Assembly (NCBI GenBank): GCA_039177555.1
Contig: JBCDFV010000003.1
Location: forward strand, 62,001 to 126,000
Direction of reading: 5' to 3'
Source: JANQGH01 sp039177555
GTDB lineage: Bacteria; Pseudomonadota; Alphaproteobacteria; DSM-16000; Inquilinaceae
DNA: 64,000 bases
Numbering within the stretch: position 1 is the first letter of the stretch; each line of letters begins with the position of its first letter. Positions 46,389 to 54,247 of the stretch are shown piece after piece. The notes beneath the pieces are model-generated. The model had not been told where the DNA came from. It saw only the letters and a program-made list of their open reading frames with translations, and did not search any database. The position numbers and the translations under genes were made by a program.

Positions 46389-47099
46389 CTAGGCCGGCTG
46401 AAAGCTCAAGTCTCGCAGCCAGGTGAAAACATCATCGACGACATGATGAATGTGTTCGTCGACCGTCCCGGGCGCCGCCGTGGCGTGATCGGTGCGCACC
46501 CAAACAGTGGTCATGCCCATGGCATGCGCCGGGGCGAGATTGGCCGCCATATCCTCGACCATGATGGCGCGTCGCGGATCGATCCGATGCCGTTCGACCA
46601 TGCGCTCATAGACGGTCGGGTTCGGTTTGGGCTGGAACTCCGAGGCGACGATATCCTCGATCGCATCGAAAACATCGGTGGTGATGCCGAGTTGGCCCAA
46701 TACCCGTGTCGCATGGCCGGTCGACCCGTTGGTGAACACCAGCTTGCGCCCGGGCAAACCTTTAATGGCCGCGCCGAGGTCCGGGTTGGGCCGCAAGACC
46801 GAAACATCGATGTCGTGGACATAGTCCAAGAACGCGTTCGGCGGTACGTCGTATTCGGTCATCAAGCCGCGCAGGGTCGTGCCATGATGTTCGAACAGCC
46901 GGCGCTGAAGCGACCGCGCAGCCGTCGGTGTCAGGCCCAAACGGCGCTCGATAAACTCGCCCATGCGTCGATGGACCTGGCGGAACAATCCGCTGTCCGC
47001 CGGATAGAGCGTGTTGTCCAGGTCGAAAAGCCAGGTGTCGATGTCGGACAAATCGTCGACGGTCGGCGGCGGTCGGTCCCCGAGTGCGAGCATCAGCAT
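46389..47099 (-). CDS. HAD-superfamily pyrimidine 5'-nucleotidase
   Basis: 236 residues. HAD motif I WLFDLDNTLYPAD (nucleophile Asp), motif II LVFTNGS, motif III Lys in EFQPKPNPTVYERM, motif IV IMVEDMAANLAPAHAMGM. This SDT1-like group hydrolyses UMP/CMP-type nucleotides. Located upstream of dapD as in many alphaproteobacteria. Start at 47099 or 47093; the HAD domain begins at about residue 20 either way. Confidence 0.9.
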   Translation of the reverse strand: MLMLALGDRPPPTVDDLSDIDTWLFDLDNTLYPADSGLFRQVHRRMGEFIERRLGLTPTAARSLQRRLFEHHGTTLRGLMTEYDVPPNAFLDYVHDIDVSVLRPNPDLGAAIKGLPGRKLVFTNGSTGHATRVLGQLGITTDVFDAIEDIVASEFQPKPNPTVYERMVERHRIDPRRAIMVEDMAANLAPAHAMGMTTVWVRTDHATAAPGTVDEHIHHVVDDVFTWLRDLSFQPA

Positions 47100-47192
47100 G
47101 AGATGGCGTTTCCGATGCACATAGGCAAGTGTCGATGAGGCCAATTGCGGCCGTTGATCTGCGGGCGCAGCGACGAGCCGGCGCCAAGCCGC

Positions 47193-48839
47193 CTAGCGGG
47201 GCACCATGTCGGATACGATGCGGGCGAAAGAGAGGGCGGCGGTGGCCCAGCCGAGCGGGCCCGAGACGCCGATGATGACCAGCCTGGTGAACAGGATCGC
47301 CAGGCGGATGGTGCCGGCAAAGCTGCGCGACAGGCGCCGATAGAGCGCGGCATGCGCCTTGATCTCGGCAACCTCAGCCGAAGCGGCGACCCACTGTTCG
47401 ACATCGCGGTCGATGCGCACCTTGGTGGCGGCATAGGCCACGCCATCGGGGCCGACCGAGACAATCGGCACGCCGAACAGGAAATGGCGGATAGGCGCGA
47501 TGGCTCCGGCGAGCGCCAGCACGGCCTCGCGCGCGCTGCGATAGATCAACAGTGCCAGGCCCTTGACCTTGCCGATCAGAAAATCGGCGACATCGGCCAG
47601 GAAGTCGATGCCGCGCCGGACGGCGTCGAGCGCCGCGCGCATCAGGCTGCGCACGCCGACCATGATCGAGCGGCCCAGCGCCACCGCTTCCTCGAACAGG
47701 CCCTTGATCCAGCCAAACAGGCCACGCCGTGCCGACGGGGCGGCGGCGAGCCGACGCTCGACCCCCTCCGCCACGACGCGCTGACGTTCCGCGCTCTGCG
47801 CCGCGTCCAGATCGTCGAGAAGATCGGCCTCGTCCAACAGCGTATCGGCCAGGTCCGGCAGCCAGATCGCGAACTGACGCTTGTCGATGGTCGACACCGG
47901 TCCGGTGACGCCCAGCGGCACGCCGTTGACGGCCAGCTTCAACGCCACCACCGACTTTTCGTTCCAAATACCGTCCAGCCGCCCGTCATAGAAGCCGGTC
48001 GCCCAAAGCGCGTTCTGGACCAGGCACAGCGCGAAATCATTGTCCTGCTGGCGCAAGGCGGACGGACCATCGCCGGCCGAGGGCCGCCGACCCGCATCGG
48101 CAAAGGTGTTCAGGATCGTTTCGACGACAACAGGCGTCGTCGCCAGCTTGCCCCTATCCGCGCAGGACTTGAGCAGGAACGGCACATCGCCCAACCAGTC
48201 GAGCAGCGATCCCGGTGGCCGTTCGGCCAGGATCGGCCACAGGCTGGCGAGCACGTTCAGGCCGCGCGTCATGGCCCGCTCGCTCTCGGTTCCAAAACGC
48301 CCGTCGATGGCGTCGTTGTAAAGGCCGAAGGCGTTAAGCCGGAACTGCGCAACACGCACACGCAGGCCGCGCTGGCCCGGCACCGGGCTGGCACCGATCG
48401 CGAACTCGCCATCCAGGCTGGTCAGCGTGCGCAGAAGCTCGATGACCAACGCGTCCAGCCGCAACGGCCGGTCGACATCGACCCCTTCGGCAACGATGCC
48501 GCCGATCGCCTTGACCAGCGCGGGGTCGAACCGTCCGGGCGCCTGGCCGGCCAGCCATTGCCGCGCCTCAAGCGCGAAGATGCGATAGCCGGCGCGCAGG
48601 CAAGCACCGCGATCGGCGACCGCCTGTCGCGCCTGCAAATGCTCGACATAGCCGAGATTGCGCAGGTGCTGGGCAACCTCCGCCAGCCGGTCGGCGGGCT
48701 CGACGATCACCGGCGTCACGCCGCGCGCGATGGCCTCCGGTTCCACGCCCTCGACGTCCGCCGCCGTCGCCATGTCGCGGACGCGCGCGGCCAGTTGGAC
48801 GCGCAAGGCGGTGTTCAGTTCCGGCTGGATGACCAGCAT
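47193..48839 (-). CDS. Uncharacterised 548-residue protein with peptidoglycan-binding-like repeats and hydrophobic C-terminus
   Basis: No overall family recognised. Two segments resemble PG_binding_1 repeats: residues about 165-190 (RLNAFGLYNDAIDGRFG) and 272-300 (CLVQNALWATGFYDGRLDG). A basic helical region (375-455) follows. The short module shared with neighbouring genes appears at about 460-500 (GPDGVAYAAT ... AEVAEIKAH). The last 30 residues before the end (508-538) are hydrophobic and may sit in a membrane. No N-terminal signal peptide. It is the last gene of the six-gene cluster. A GTG/ATG choice is not in doubt: ATG 48839. Confidence 0.75.
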   Translation of the reverse strand: MLVIQPELNTALRVQLAARVRDMATAADVEGVEPEAIARGVTPVIVEPADRLAEVAQHLRNLGYVEHLQARQAVADRGACLRAGYRIFALEARQWLAGQAPGRFDPALVKAIGGIVAEGVDVDRPLRLDALVIELLRTLTSLDGEFAIGASPVPGQRGLRVRVAQFRLNAFGLYNDAIDGRFGTESERAMTRGLNVLASLWPILAERPPGSLLDWLGDVPFLLKSCADRGKLATTPVVVETILNTFADAGRRPSAGDGPSALRQQDNDFALCLVQNALWATGFYDGRLDGIWNEKSVVALKLAVNGVPLGVTGPVSTIDKRQFAIWLPDLADTLLDEADLLDDLDAAQSAERQRVVAEGVERRLAAAPSARRGLFGWIKGLFEEAVALGRSIMVGVRSLMRAALDAVRRGIDFLADVADFLIGKVKGLALLIYRSAREAVLALAGAIAPIRHFLFGVPIVSVGPDGVAYAATKVRIDRDVEQWVAASAEVAEIKAHAALYRRLSRSFAGTIRLAILFTRLVIIGVSGPLGWATAALSFARIVSDMVPR

Positions 48840-48861
48840 GGCTGGCCTCCGCTAAGTCAGG

Positions 48862-49212
48862 CTAAAGGTTGATCAGTTCCCTCAGCGCCGTCAGCATCGC
48901 CAGCCTGCCCTCGACCGAGGCCGTGACCATCTCCTTATGCGCCGTGACCAACGCCGCATCGCCCAGCGTCAGGTCGGCGGCGACGAAGTTCACCGAATCC
49001 TTGTCGAAGTCGATATGGGTGTGGGCCACCAGGCGCAGTTCGGCGTCGCCGGCGGCCTGTTTGATGCTGTCGAAGATCTTGCTGAGGTCGATGCTCTCAC
49101 CACTGATCGCCCCGTCCATCGAGACGTTGCCGCTGAAGGTGGCGACGTCCAGGCTCAACAGGTCGGCGGCGGTGTCGTAGATGCCGCCCAGCACGTCTCT
49201 CAAATCCGACAT
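48862..49212 (-). CDS. Uncharacterised 116-residue protein with the cluster's shared module
   Basis: Acidic protein without signal or TM. The N-terminal half (DVLGGIYDTAADLLSLDVATFSGNVSMDG) alternates polar and hydrophobic residues. The C-terminal half is the module: DKD at 70-72, then LVTAHKEMV with His92, Glu94 and Val96, ending in a short amphipathic helix. I read it as a minimal form of the module found in four other proteins here. No known family recognised. Confidence 0.7.
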   Translation of the reverse strand: MSDLRDVLGGIYDTAADLLSLDVATFSGNVSMDGAISGESIDLSKIFDSIKQAAGDAELRLVAHTHIDFDKDSVNFVAADLTLGDAALVTAHKEMVTASVEGRLAMLTALRELINL

Positions 49213-49293
49213 GGTCTCATCCTCTCTATGGCTGTGGTTGGTTGAACCCTTTGAAGCGTGCCCGAAGCACGGCCGGATCGGCCGTCTGGTCGG

Positions 49294-50253
49294 TCAGAAC
49301 CAGTTGATCTGCCAGACACGATCGCGCTCGCGCCAAGGCGGCGCGCCGGCGAGCTGCCCGCGCGAATAGATCTTTTGCAACTCCTCGCCGAAGGTCGATA
49401 CGCCGTCGATGAGGCCGGTTTCGTTTTGAAAATGCCACCATTCCGCCCCCGCCCAGCTGCCGCCACGCTCAAAACTGCGCCTGGCCCGGATGGGCTTGAA
49501 GCCATGGTCGGCGAACAAGGCCGTCAGGTCCAGAAAGTGATCGGTCACCGCCTGGCCGTCGATCCGATCGAAATAGGTGACGCAGTTCTCGATCTTGCGC
49601 TTGGGCGGCAGCGTGGCGTCCGGGTTGTTGTCCTTCGAACAGCGGACGTGGATCTGGTATGTGCGTTCCGCGACGCGGCTGGCGACATATGGGTCTTTTT
49701 TCGGATCGTTCATGCCGCTGCCGATGAACAGGTCCAGCGCGCGCCCGACATAGTGCAGGGAGGCAGCGCTGCGGTTGGCCGAAACCTTGGCGCCGAGATG
49801 GCGGATGCCGCCCGACGAGGTGACGATGCCGCCAGCGTCATGCACCGCTTCGTAAACCTTCAGATAGGCTTCGGCGACGTCGTTGCGCAGTTGCAGACGG
49901 TCATAGCCGTCGCCAACGGCATCCGCCGGCACGCGCACTAGGCTGTAGGTCAACGGCGCGACCGAGGTGCCGTCCAAGGTCGCGGCGTTCAGTTCCAGGT
50001 TGCGCTGCTGCCAGGCCTCTTGCAGGGCGCGCATGGTGGCCGGCCCGACGATGCCGTCGGCGTAAAGCCCTTCGTCGGTCTGGAATTCGATCAATGCCGA
50101 CTCGGTCTTCGGCCCGAAATCGCCGTCGCAGACCAGATCTTCACGCTTGGGCGCGGCCTCGTTCAGGTTCCAGGCCTGATAGCCGAGGAACTTCAGCATC
50201 TCCTGAACCGATAGAACGCGTGGACCCTTCGACCCCATTCTCAGCAGCGACAT
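49294..50253 (-). CDS. M15-type (VanY-like) peptidase with N-terminal peptidoglycan-binding domain
   Basis: 319 residues. Residues 10-85 are a PG_binding_1 domain (VLSVQEMLKFLGY ... CDGDFGPKTESALIEFQ ... GIVGPATMRAL). The C-terminal half has the M15 zinc motif SLHYVGRALDL (His167, Asp174) and EWWHFQ (His274), plus FDRIDGQAVTDHFLDLTALFADHGF. Such enzymes cleave D-Ala-containing or L-Ala-D-Glu peptidoglycan links. It has no signal peptide (starts MSLLRMGSKG), which is usual for endolysins but not for cellular VanY. Within a cluster of unknown genes it may be the only enzyme. Confidence 0.88.
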   Translation of the reverse strand: MSLLRMGSKGPRVLSVQEMLKFLGYQAWNLNEAAPKREDLVCDGDFGPKTESALIEFQTDEGLYADGIVGPATMRALQEAWQQRNLELNAATLDGTSVAPLTYSLVRVPADAVGDGYDRLQLRNDVAEAYLKVYEAVHDAGGIVTSSGGIRHLGAKVSANRSAASLHYVGRALDLFIGSGMNDPKKDPYVASRVAERTYQIHVRCSKDNNPDATLPPKRKIENCVTYFDRIDGQAVTDHFLDLTALFADHGFKPIRARRSFERGGSWAGAEWWHFQNETGLIDGVSTFGEELQKIYSRGQLAGAPPWRERDRVWQINWF

Positions 50254-50398
50254 GTGCCGTCCCCTTCCACCGCCATTCCACCGCTGACCGCGGCGCGATC
50301 AAGGCTGCCACAACAGACTGAAGGCGCGGGTGTGAAATGCGCGTGAAGCGATCGTGCATTCAGACCGCACGGAACGGTCCGGCAAAAAAAAACCAGCG

Positions 50399-50893
50399 CT
50401 AGGCCAGTTTGCGCAGAAGCCAGCGGCCCGGCCCACTTCGGCCGACCAGGACCAAGATGCTGACGGCTTGACGAAGCTGGCCGCCCAGCACCGCCGGTAT
50501 CGCGAAACCCAACGGAATGGCGGCGACCCCGATACCGCCAACGGTCAGCAGGTCGCCGACGCCGGCATCCGCGAACGCCGCATTGGCCGTGCTGCCGACC
50601 ACGGTGCCGGTACCGATCGCGGCGATCCCGTCGCCCAGCCAGTCGACCACTGCCTTCAGCCGGCGGACCGGACGCACCGCGTCGCGCACATCCGCGAGAT
50701 GTCGCTCAAGTTCGGCGGCGACCACCTCTTGCGGCCTCGCCATGAAGTCCGGCGAGACGCGGCTCAGGATATCGCCGTCAAGCTGAACGACGGTCCGGAT
50801 CAGGGCGGGTCCGTTGGGGTCGCGCGGGTCTACCAGCACGGTCACCGCCACGCCGCCGAACAGCATCTCACGGAGCGTTCGAAAGGTGCGCAT
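50399..50893 (-). CDS. Uncharacterised 164-residue protein with the shared module and hydrophobic C-terminal half
   Basis: The N-terminal half contains TVVQLDGDILSR (residues 34-45), closely matching SVLQLDGDIVFR in the neighbouring 271-residue protein, followed by a helix EVVAAELERHLADV. Residues about 80-160 are rich in Gly/Ala/Val/Ile with stretches such as LLTVGGIGVAAIPLGFAIPAVLGG that could insert in a membrane (holin-like in length only). No signal peptide. Function unknown. Confidence 0.65.
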   Translation of the reverse strand: MRTFRTLREMLFGGVAVTVLVDPRDPNGPALIRTVVQLDGDILSRVSPDFMARPQEVVAAELERHLADVRDAVRPVRRLKAVVDWLGDGIAAIGTGTVVGSTANAAFADAGVGDLLTVGGIGVAAIPLGFAIPAVLGGQLRQAVSILVLVGRSGPGRWLLRKLA

Positions 50894-50906
50894 TGGCCGG
50901 GCGGCG

Positions 50907-51722
50907 TTAGCGACCCGGGATCAGGCGATCGAAGACCGAGCCCATAAGGTTGGCTAGGAGTTCGAACATGGCACGCCAATGGTTGACGCCAAGCTCGACG
51001 AATTCGCGATGGGCCTTGACCAGCGCTTCGCGCGCCTTCAGGTCGAGGTTCTTGTCGGCCCGGAAGACAATGTCGCCGTCCAGTTGCAGCACCGATTGCA
51101 GGACGATGCGATCGACCCCCAGTTCCCAGATCTTGCGAATGCGGGTGAGATCGGCCGCCGGCGCCACGGGCACCTGGATCTTTGGATCGCGCAGCTTTCG
51201 GTAAAGCGCATCCCCATCGACACCGATCAGATCGTCGGCGCCGGCCTCCTCAAGCAATTTACCGACCACAAGTTCCAACTGACCGCTGTGGCGATGGATC
51301 CGGTTGACGATGGTCAAAACCTCCGGCTCAAGGACAGGATCGCGTGACGGGACAATCTTTTGGCGATCGATCACGGCCTTTGCGGCCCAGCGCAGGCGAC
51401 GGAAATCCTCCGCACCGTTGGTCAGCGCTTCCGGTACGGCCGTTCCGCCCGTGAAGCGGGGCTGAAGATCCGACGCAGAGGTCACGCCGCTGGGCGCGCG
51501 CCCCTCTTCCAGCGCCCTCGCCTGGTTGAAGAAGTCGATCAGGTCGAGGCCAACATCATCGACCAGATAGCGTGCATACCGGTCCGCGATGTCGTACAGC
51601 GCCTCCGGATAGGGGGGCATTTTACGGCCGGTCATGCCATCGGCCAGGATCGTGTTGACCTCGATATTGGTCAGATCCTGGCCGAGATCCTTCAGCCGCG
51701 CACCCCAGCCGCGATCGAACAT
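50907..51722 (-). CDS. Uncharacterised 271-residue protein with the shared module at its C-terminus
   Basis: Mostly helical soluble protein, no signal or TM. C-terminal module: LDGDIVF (DGD 215-217), then ALVKAHREFVELGV (His238, Glu240, Val242), closing with an amphipathic helix MFELLANLMGSVFD. The N-terminal 200 residues contain no motif I recognise. It begins 6 bases after the end of the 125-residue gene, so the two are tightly coupled. Confidence 0.7.
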   Translation of the reverse strand: MFDRGWGARLKDLGQDLTNIEVNTILADGMTGRKMPPYPEALYDIADRYARYLVDDVGLDLIDFFNQARALEEGRAPSGVTSASDLQPRFTGGTAVPEALTNGAEDFRRLRWAAKAVIDRQKIVPSRDPVLEPEVLTIVNRIHRHSGQLELVVGKLLEEAGADDLIGVDGDALYRKLRDPKIQVPVAPAADLTRIRKIWELGVDRIVLQSVLQLDGDIVFRADKNLDLKAREALVKAHREFVELGVNHWRAMFELLANLMGSVFDRLIPGR

Positions 51723-51728
51723 CGCGCC

Positions 51729-52106
51729 CTACTCGGCGAACTTCTTGACCAGATCGGCGACCATCTTGATGTTCCGCACGAAGATGTCGCCGCCCAGCTT
51801 GACGTTCTCGTTATGGGTCGCAAACAGGGTCGTGTCCGCATCGGGATCGGTCCCCTTGCCCCAAACGGTCCTGACATCGCCGGAAAACTGGTTGATGGCC
51901 GTGTAAAGCGCCTTTTCGGACTTGGTCGGATCGGCCGGCGGGGTGGACGCGAAGCTGATGTCGACCAGCTTGCCCGCCTCGGAGTTGACCACCACGTCGA
52001 CATCGGCGACGACGGTGTAGGTTTCCAGCGTCACGGCATGGTTGAACTGATCAACCAGCGTCTTCAGCACGTCGTTGAATTTCGATTCCGTTTCGGTCTG
52101 CGCCAT
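51729..52106 (-). CDS. Uncharacterised 125-residue protein with the cluster's shared module
   Basis: First gene of the leftward six-gene cluster. Module at the C-terminus: SGD at 75-77, then TLFATHNENV (His98, Glu100, Val102) and a final helix DIFVRNIKMVADLVKKF. The N-terminal half has beta-strand-like segments (LETYTVVADVDVVV). No signal peptide. Start ATG 52106 preceded by GGAGGG. No known family recognised. Confidence 0.7.
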   Translation of the reverse strand: MAQTETESKFNDVLKTLVDQFNHAVTLETYTVVADVDVVVNSEAGKLVDISFASTPPADPTKSEKALYTAINQFSGDVRTVWGKGTDPDADTTLFATHNENVKLGGDIFVRNIKMVADLVKKFAE

Positions 52107-52315
52107 GATCCCCTCCGTTCTTGTTGCACGTCTTCCCCTAGGCCGAAAGGTACGGCGGCCCGGTCGAATTATGCGTGTCGATGCGCCGTCGCGCCAACCC
52201 GGATCGATGCGATCGGGAGGGCGCGGCTGACCAAGCTGCCATGACAGCGTGAAGCGACCGTTACCAACATCGGCACGTCGATGACCGCTGTTGATGGGCA
52301 TATGACACTTATTGC

Positions 52316-52344
52316 TTGACAAATGGTCATCTAACAACTATTGT
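52316..52344 (+). promoter_or_regulatory. Consensus-like sigma-70 promoter
   Basis: TTGACA (52316-52321), exactly 17 bases, then TATTGT (52339-52344). The region 52300-52345 is distinctly AT-rich in this GC-rich DNA. The -35 hexamer overlaps TGAC-AAATG-GTCA, a small palindrome that could be an operator. It points to the 157-residue gene and ZIP transporter. The leftward six-gene cluster starts 210 bases away and must have its own promoter here too, which I cannot pinpoint. The rest of 52107-52456 contains no gene. Confidence 0.7.
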
Positions 52345-52403
52345 CTGCCCATCACGCCACGGCAGCGTGATCGCCGCCCAACGGGCGGCCGCTTCGAAGC
52401 GAT

Positions 52404-52444
52404 GGATCGCCGGCGCGGGCACCTCCCTGCCGCGCCGGCGATCC
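52404..52444 (+). promoter_or_regulatory. 15-bp perfect hairpin in the leader
   Basis: Arms GGATCGCCGGCGCGG and CCGCGCCGGCGATCC pair perfectly around an 11-base loop (GCACCTCCCTG). It lies about 50 bases downstream of the expected transcription start and 12 bases before the ATG at 52457. There is no T-run, so it is not a standard intrinsic terminator; it could block the ribosome, stabilise the mRNA or end a short leader RNA. Confidence 0.65.
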
Positions 52445-52456
52445 CCCTCCCAATGA

Positions 52457-52930
52457 ATGGGCCGAGGTCCTTTGGCTTCTTCAGAAAACGGGGTCTATTC
52501 TCTCGGCAACTCGGTTAGCGTTATCGGCGGCGAAGTCTTATCGGACATTCGCCGGTACGGCGCAGCCCGAGGCGCAACAGGGCAATGCGCCGGTCCGCCG
52601 ATCCGTGGCCGGCGAGCCGCGTATGCAGCCCGTCGCCGCCTCGCACGCCTTTACGACCGCGCCGACCTGCGCGCCATCGCCAGCACTGACCCACACCTGC
52701 TTGCCACGCTCACGCTCGCCCACTGGCTCTATGTCCGTGCCACAGCGGCCAGGCCCTACGCCTGGCGGAAAATGGCATCTGACTATCGCTTCAACCTGCT
52801 GGACCGGGCCGGATGCCGGCGCGCGGACATCCGGGCAATGGATCGCCACAGCCGACCGCAGATCGCGCGGCGCGTTCTGATCGCACACTACGTCACCAGT
52901 CGGGCCGGCCGTCAGCCACCGGCCACTTGA
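52457..52930 (+). CDS. Hypothetical 157-residue arginine-rich protein
   Basis: A basic protein rich in Arg and Ala, without signal peptide or TM helix. The C-terminal part contains KMASDYRFNLLDRAGCRRADIRAMDRH, which vaguely recalls DUF1127-type small proteins, but I do not assign it. Support is mainly the strong promoter and the correct orientation ahead of the ZIP gene. The ATG at 52457 may not be the real start; GTG/ATG codons further in are possible. Confidence 0.45.
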   Translation: MGRGPLASSENGVYSLGNSVSVIGGEVLSDIRRYGAARGATGQCAGPPIRGRRAAYAARRRLARLYDRADLRAIASTDPHLLATLTLAHWLYVRATAARPYAWRKMASDYRFNLLDRAGCRRADIRAMDRHSRPQIARRVLIAHYVTSRAGRQPPAT

Positions 52931-52960
52931 CCGCCGGCCCTTAAGGCCGAAGCATGGCCC

Positions 52961-53644
52961 ATGGCCATCGGATTTCTGGACATCCTCGCCTATACCCTGA
53001 TCCCCTGCCTGGCCATCGTCCTGGGCGGTGTCGCGGCGCTTGTGCGAGCACCAGGCGAGCGACTGGTCAGCGCGTTTCAGCATTTCGCCGCCGGTGTCGT
53101 GTTCGCCGCCGTCGCGGTCGAGCTGTTGCCGGAGCTCCATGCGCTGGATTCGCCGATCGCGATGATCGTCGGGTTCGTGCTGGGCATCGCCGTCATGCTG
53201 GTCTGCAAGGCGCTGTACAAGAATGCCGGCATCATCGTGCCGATGGCGGTCGACCCGTTCATCGACGGGCTGCTTGTCGCGGTGGGCTTTGCGGCCGGTG
53301 CCTTGGGCGGCATCGTGCTGTTGATCGGCCTGACCTTGGAAACCCTGTCGCTTGGCCTGTCCACCTCCCCCGCCCTCGTAAGACGCGGTATGAGCCGGCG
53401 ACGGGCAATCCTGGTGCTGGGCGCCACCGGCTTGACCATTCTGCTGGGCGCGGCCGCCGGCGGCGCGATCGTTGGGGGTTCCGGTGTTCTGTTGGCGAGC
53501 GTCCTGGGCTTCGGCGTCGCAGCCCTGCTCTACCTGGTGACGGAGGAGTTGTTGACCGAAGCCCATAAGGTGGCGGACACGCCGATCGTTACGGCCACCT
53601 TTTTCGCCGGCTTTTTGGTGCCGATGATCATCGCGACGATTTGA
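52961..53644 (+). CDS. ZIP-family metal transporter
   Basis: 227 residues with eight membrane helices. The TM2 region HFAAGVVFAAVAVELLPEL is characteristic. In TM4 the usual His-x-x-x-Asp-Gly is DPFIDGLLVAVGFAAG, i.e. Asp replaces His; TM5 has LETLSLGLS in place of the common HEIPEG. The family imports zinc or other divalent metals. The altered ligands suggest a distinct subgroup or another cation. Start ATG 52961. Confidence 0.88.
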   Translation: MAIGFLDILAYTLIPCLAIVLGGVAALVRAPGERLVSAFQHFAAGVVFAAVAVELLPELHALDSPIAMIVGFVLGIAVMLVCKALYKNAGIIVPMAVDPFIDGLLVAVGFAAGALGGIVLLIGLTLETLSLGLSTSPALVRRGMSRRRAILVLGATGLTILLGAAAGGAIVGGSGVLLASVLGFGVAALLYLVTEELLTEAHKVADTPIVTATFFAGFLVPMIIATI

Positions 53645-53692
53645 CGGCACGACGGCTACCGGCTGGCGTCGATCCTGATATACGCTCAGTCC

Positions 53693-54247
53693 ATGCAGAC
53701 CCGTCGTCTTCACATCACCGGGGCGTCCGGGGCCGGCGTCACGACGCTGGGCCGGGCGCTGGCCGATCGGCTGGCCCTGCCGCACCACGACACCGACGAC
53801 TTCTATTGGCTGCCGACCGCCGATCCATACTCGGAAAAGCGGCCGCCGGCGGACCGCTTGCGGCTGATGCACGACCTGTTTCTGCCGCGCCCCCGCTGGG
53901 TGCTCAGCGGCTCGCTCGATGGCTGGGGCGACCCTTTGGTCGACCTGTTCGATCTGGTCGTCTTCGTCAGCGCGCTCAAAGATTTACGGCTGCGAAGGCT
54001 GGCCGAACGAGAGGCGCGGGAGTTTGGCGAGGACGCCGTCGCGCCGGGCGGCTGGCGCCATGAGGACGTCACGGCATTCCTTGACTGGGCGGCCCAGTAC
54101 GAAGATGGCGGCCGGGAAGGCCGCAGGCGGCAACGGCACGAGGCCTGGCTGCTGACCCTACGATGTTCTGTGTGTCGGGTGGATGGATCACGGCCGCTCG
54201 CGGACCTAGTTGCCGAAGTCAGGGCGGCACTCGACCAGGCGCCATGA
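53693..54247 (+). CDS. Adenylate-kinase-like P-loop protein with a degenerate Walker A
   Basis: 184 residues. The N-terminus LHITGASGAGVTTLGRALA is a P-loop in which the invariant Lys before Ser/Thr is Val (codons GGC GTC ACG ACG). It continues HHDTDDFYWLP as in small nucleotide kinases, and RWVLSGSLDGW. From memory related proteins share this GASGxGxTT loop, so the loss seems ancestral in the group. Phosphotransfer to a small molecule is possible but unproven. It overlaps murI by 4 bases (ATGA). Confidence 0.8.
   Translation: MQTRRLHITGASGAGVTTLGRALADRLALPHHDTDDFYWLPTADPYSEKRPPADRLRLMHDLFLPRPRWVLSGSLDGWGDPLVDLFDLVVFVSALKDLRLRRLAEREAREFGEDAVAPGGWRHEDVTAFLDWAAQYEDGGREGRRRQRHEAWLLTLRCSVCRVDGSRPLADLVAEVRAALDQAP

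Noticed and set aside
47145..48872. A 575-codon plus-strand frame opposite the 548-residue gene
   Set aside because: Arg/Gln/His-rich antisense composition. The minus-strand frame has protein-like repeats, a start at the usual spacing and the same orientation as its neighbours.
50384..50392. Run of nine T (minus strand) just after the 164-residue gene
   Set aside because: Considered as an intrinsic terminator within the six-gene cluster, but no adequate hairpin precedes it on that strand, so readthrough to the M15 gene remains possible.
52538..53872. A 444-codon frame on the minus strand, His/Arg/Gln rich
   Set aside because: It is the antisense of the ZIP transporter and its flanking genes, with low-complexity composition typical of antisense frames in GC-rich DNA and no motif.
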